A stretch of 64,000 nucleotides of DNA from Sipunculus nudus. Taxonomy: Eukaryota; Annelida; Sipuncula; Golfingiida; Sipunculidae. Below are positions 61,485-64,000 of the stretch, piece after piece. The notes beneath the pieces are model-generated. The model searched no databases. It worked only from the letters and a program-made list of their open reading frames with translations, and was not told the DNA's origin. The number at the start of each line of letters is the position of its first letter. Within the stretch, counting starts at the first letter, position 1. Location of the stretch: assembly GCA_026874595.1 (NCBI GenBank), contig CM049320.1, positions 43,160,714 through 43,224,713 of the forward strand, given 5' to 3'. The translations under genes and the position numbers were made by a program.

Positions 61485-61995
61485 AGCAATCAACAACATT
61501 AGAACCAGAACCAGATGCTTATGTTAACAACATTAGGACCAGGGCCAGTAGCTTATGTTAACAACAATAGAACCAGGGCCAGGTGCTTATGTTAACAACA
61601 TTAGGACAAGGGCTAGGTGCTTATATTAATAACATTAGGACCAGTTACAGGTTCTTATGTTAACAACATTAGGACCAGGGCCAGGTGCTTATGTTAACGA
61701 CATTAGGACCAAGGCCAGGTGCTATGTTAACAACTTTTAAGACCAAGGCCAGGTGCTTATGCATGTTAACAACATAAGGACCAGGGCCGGTTGCTTATAT
61801 TAACAACATTAGGACCAGGGCCAGGTTCTTATGTTAACAACATTAGGACCAGGGCCAGGTGCTTATATTAACAACATAAGGGCCAGGTGCTCATATTAAC
61901 AACATTAGGGCCAGGGGCTTTATTAACAACATTAGGACCATGCAGGAACAGATGCTTATATTAACAATATTAGGACCAGGGACTGGTGCTTATAT
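61485..61995. repeat. 34-bp minisatellite, about 14 copies
   Basis: Units of acaacattaggaccagggcc plus aggtgcttatgtta with small deletions in several copies. Confidence 0.93.
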
Positions 61996-62244
61996 TCAGC
62001 GAAAGACATGATCCGTTGACAAATAGGAGGAATATTCCGTAGCACACGTCCAGCGTGTTCGTATTAATCATACAGGTATAGACTGTACAGATACAAGCAC
62101 AGGTTAATTAGATTATTTGTATTGTACATGTGAATACTTGATGTTTTGTTGTCCGGCAAATATTAATATTTTAATCCTTTCTATAAAATATACAGGCCCG
62201 CACCTTGGTCTATATACGGTATGCCCGGCCTTGCATGGTCATCG

Positions 62245-62249
<5 letters not shown>

Positions 62250-62317
<68 letters not shown>
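62250..62317. repeat. (AT)n microsatellite
   Basis: Long AT tract about 25 bp left of a MITE. Confidence 0.95.
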
Positions 62318-62321
<4 letters not shown>

Positions 62322-62342
62322 TAATCATTAACCTCAACCTTG

Positions 62343-62743
62343 GGCCGTATCCGCACTAGCAAATAATCCGGATCGTGAATCAGGGCACTAATAAGGCACT
62401 AATCCGCATCAGTTCGGTTTACTGTATTCCGCTTGAAGGATGGTCGATAGTAGACAGTAGGCGATTTACTTAGTCCGGTTTACACTTAACCAGTCTCTTG
62501 GGCGTACAGGCAAATTTTATCCGTTTCTGAATTGCGTGAGGTCATGCAGTCGTGCTACCATTTGACGAAATCGTTCCAGGAAATTATCAGTTTTACAGCA
62601 CAGTAAATTGGATTAAAAACCCAGTGCGGACGGCATATTCACGTTTTATTGAATAAAAGTGCGGACACAAATTTCCAGGCTAAAGTAAATCGGTTCAGTA
62701 TACAATGCGATATAGACTGAACCAAGTGCATGCGGATACGGCC
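62343..62743. mobile_element. MITE, 401 bp, ggccgtatccgca ends
   Basis: The left end ggccgtatccgca is inverted at the right end (tgcggatacggcc). Inside, the motif cggtttact/agtaaaccg-like strings occurs in both orientations (near 62415, 62480 and 62690). Non-coding. Confidence 0.8.
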
Positions 62744-62974
62744 ATGCATATATTGGAACTGTCTGTGCGCAATTATAGTTAACCGCATAAACACGTGTAG
62801 CTTCTTCTACCGAGATCGCGCAACCGCCTCTACAAAAGGAATCGTAGCCAAGTGAAATATTGAACTCGACTAAAAAAATTAAAGAAAGAAAAGATAGCGC
62901 TCAGACGGCTTGTATATAGTTGAGGAGTTCAGTACCCCCCTCCTTTAGGCGCTCATTCATATACAGCAACGATT

Positions 62975-63230
62975 ATATAGGTGATATAGATGAAGGGATG
63001 TATAATTATAAAGGTATAGATAAGGGGATGTATAATTATAAAGGTGATAGATAAGGGGATGTATAATTATAAAGGTGATAGATAAGGGGATGTATAATTA
63101 TAAAGGTGATAGATAAGGGGATGTATAATTATAAAGGTGATAGATAAGGGGATGTATAATTATAAAGGTGATTGGTAAGGGGATGTATAATTATAAAGGT
63201 GATAGATAAGGGGATGTATATGATAGGGTG
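62975..63230. repeat. 31-bp minisatellite, about 8 copies
   Basis: Near-identical units of ataaggggatgtataattat plus aaaggtgatag. The high identity between copies suggests recent expansion. Confidence 0.94.
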
Positions 63231-63239
63231 ATATATAGG

Positions 63240-64000
63240 ATGATTCTGCATGGGCTTTGCATGGTACAAGATTACGTCTTAAGGAGAAAAGAATTTATTT
63301 TTGCCTGTTGTGTGCTAATGTGTTATTTAGTGGGATTTGTACTGAGTTTAGTGTTTTATTCTGTTATTTAAGTGTTGACGGATTGTTCTTTCATGCGTGT
63401 GGTCCTAATATAGCCTGGGCATCTGTTTGTGCCTGCTCACATGTAACCCGACTCGTGTGACCCGACATAGCTTTTTGTTTTAGCATGTAGCTCATATTTT
63501 TTTTTATTTTCTCAAAAATAAAACAGACATATCTTTGAGTGATTTGTTTTAAATACTTTATCTTCGATATTGTCAAGAATTCATCTGAGGACAGAATGAT
63601 TATGAAGAAATATCACGGTATACGTCATTATTTAAATATGAAAAGTTAGTCGTAAGGAGAGCCTCTTTGTCGGAATGATCCGTCCTTCCTCACGTTCTTA
63701 CATTTTATTCCGTTATCACATGGAGGGTCAGTGTGGTCCGTACCTCGCACCTGCATGTAAATTTGTGGTCGTTTACACTGCCTCCATCATGAGGATATGC
63801 GTTCATTCCCATTTGTGTGTGTGCGTTTGTGTGTTTGTGTATGTTTACAACATAACTAATCATGAACGGAATCTCATGGTATTTCGGGAATGGACCAAGG
63901 AAAAATAAATTGGATTTTGGCATGGATCCACCTCATAATCTGGGCCCAGGGAGGACGTCCAGGAATATTCACAAATGTACATTTACTTATAATGCACGAA
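63240..64000. other. Right edge, no gene seen
   Basis: Unrecognised frames only; a short GT-rich tract near 63814-63840. Confidence 0.5.

Overview
This is eukaryotic DNA: split genes with GT-AG introns, long AT-rich non-coding stretches, dense (AT)n microsatellites, many minisatellites and many transposons. The proteins (an SLC17/sialin-type transporter cluster, a TRIM protein with a C-terminal beta-propeller, a PIF/Harbinger transposon with a trihelix-like partner) and the repeat style suggest a marine invertebrate, most likely a mollusc. That assignment is inference; no species marker is present.

Layout. 0-5.6 kb (minus): start codon and first seven coding exons of an SLC17 (sialin / vesicular glutamate transporter superfamily) gene, all in phase, running off the left edge. 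Two of its introns begin with minisatellites that have copied the exon/splice-donor junction. 5.6-13 kb: a short direct duplication, an LTR fragment, a 31-bp minisatellite and a truncated second SLC17 copy. 14.3-19.6 kb: a PIF/Harbinger transposon with an intact DDE transposase and a two-exon DNA-binding partner. 19.7-22 kb: two decayed SLC17 exons, with a 416-bp LTR-type miniature element (two 145-bp LTRs, PBS, PPT) between them. 22.6-33.9 kb (plus): candidate exons of unrecognised protein(s), interrupted by a truncated Ty3/gypsy element (24.1-26.3 kb) and a 3.5-kb foldback element (30-33.5 kb). 35.5-37.4 kb (minus): a complete single-coding-exon RING / two B-box / coiled-coil / NHL-like TRIM gene. 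38.7-64 kb: almost entirely repeats: pyrimidine-rich minisatellite, nested terminal-inverted-repeat (TIR) elements with a solo gypsy LTR, several MITEs, a LINE 3' fragment, a multi-unit dispersed repeat, a 2-kb TIR element, a 1.6-kb TIR element and two further minisatellites.

How it fits together. The left third is a tandem SLC17 cluster on the minus strand in which one copy looks functional and the others are breaking down under repeat insertion. The Harbinger is a self-contained mobile unit. The TRIM gene is independent of its neighbours. I see no operon-like, CRISPR or viral cassette. The observations most worth pursuing are minisatellites seeded from splice junctions, the LTR-type miniature element with a tRNA-like internal promoter in its LTR, and a phase-coherent plus-strand gene I cannot name.
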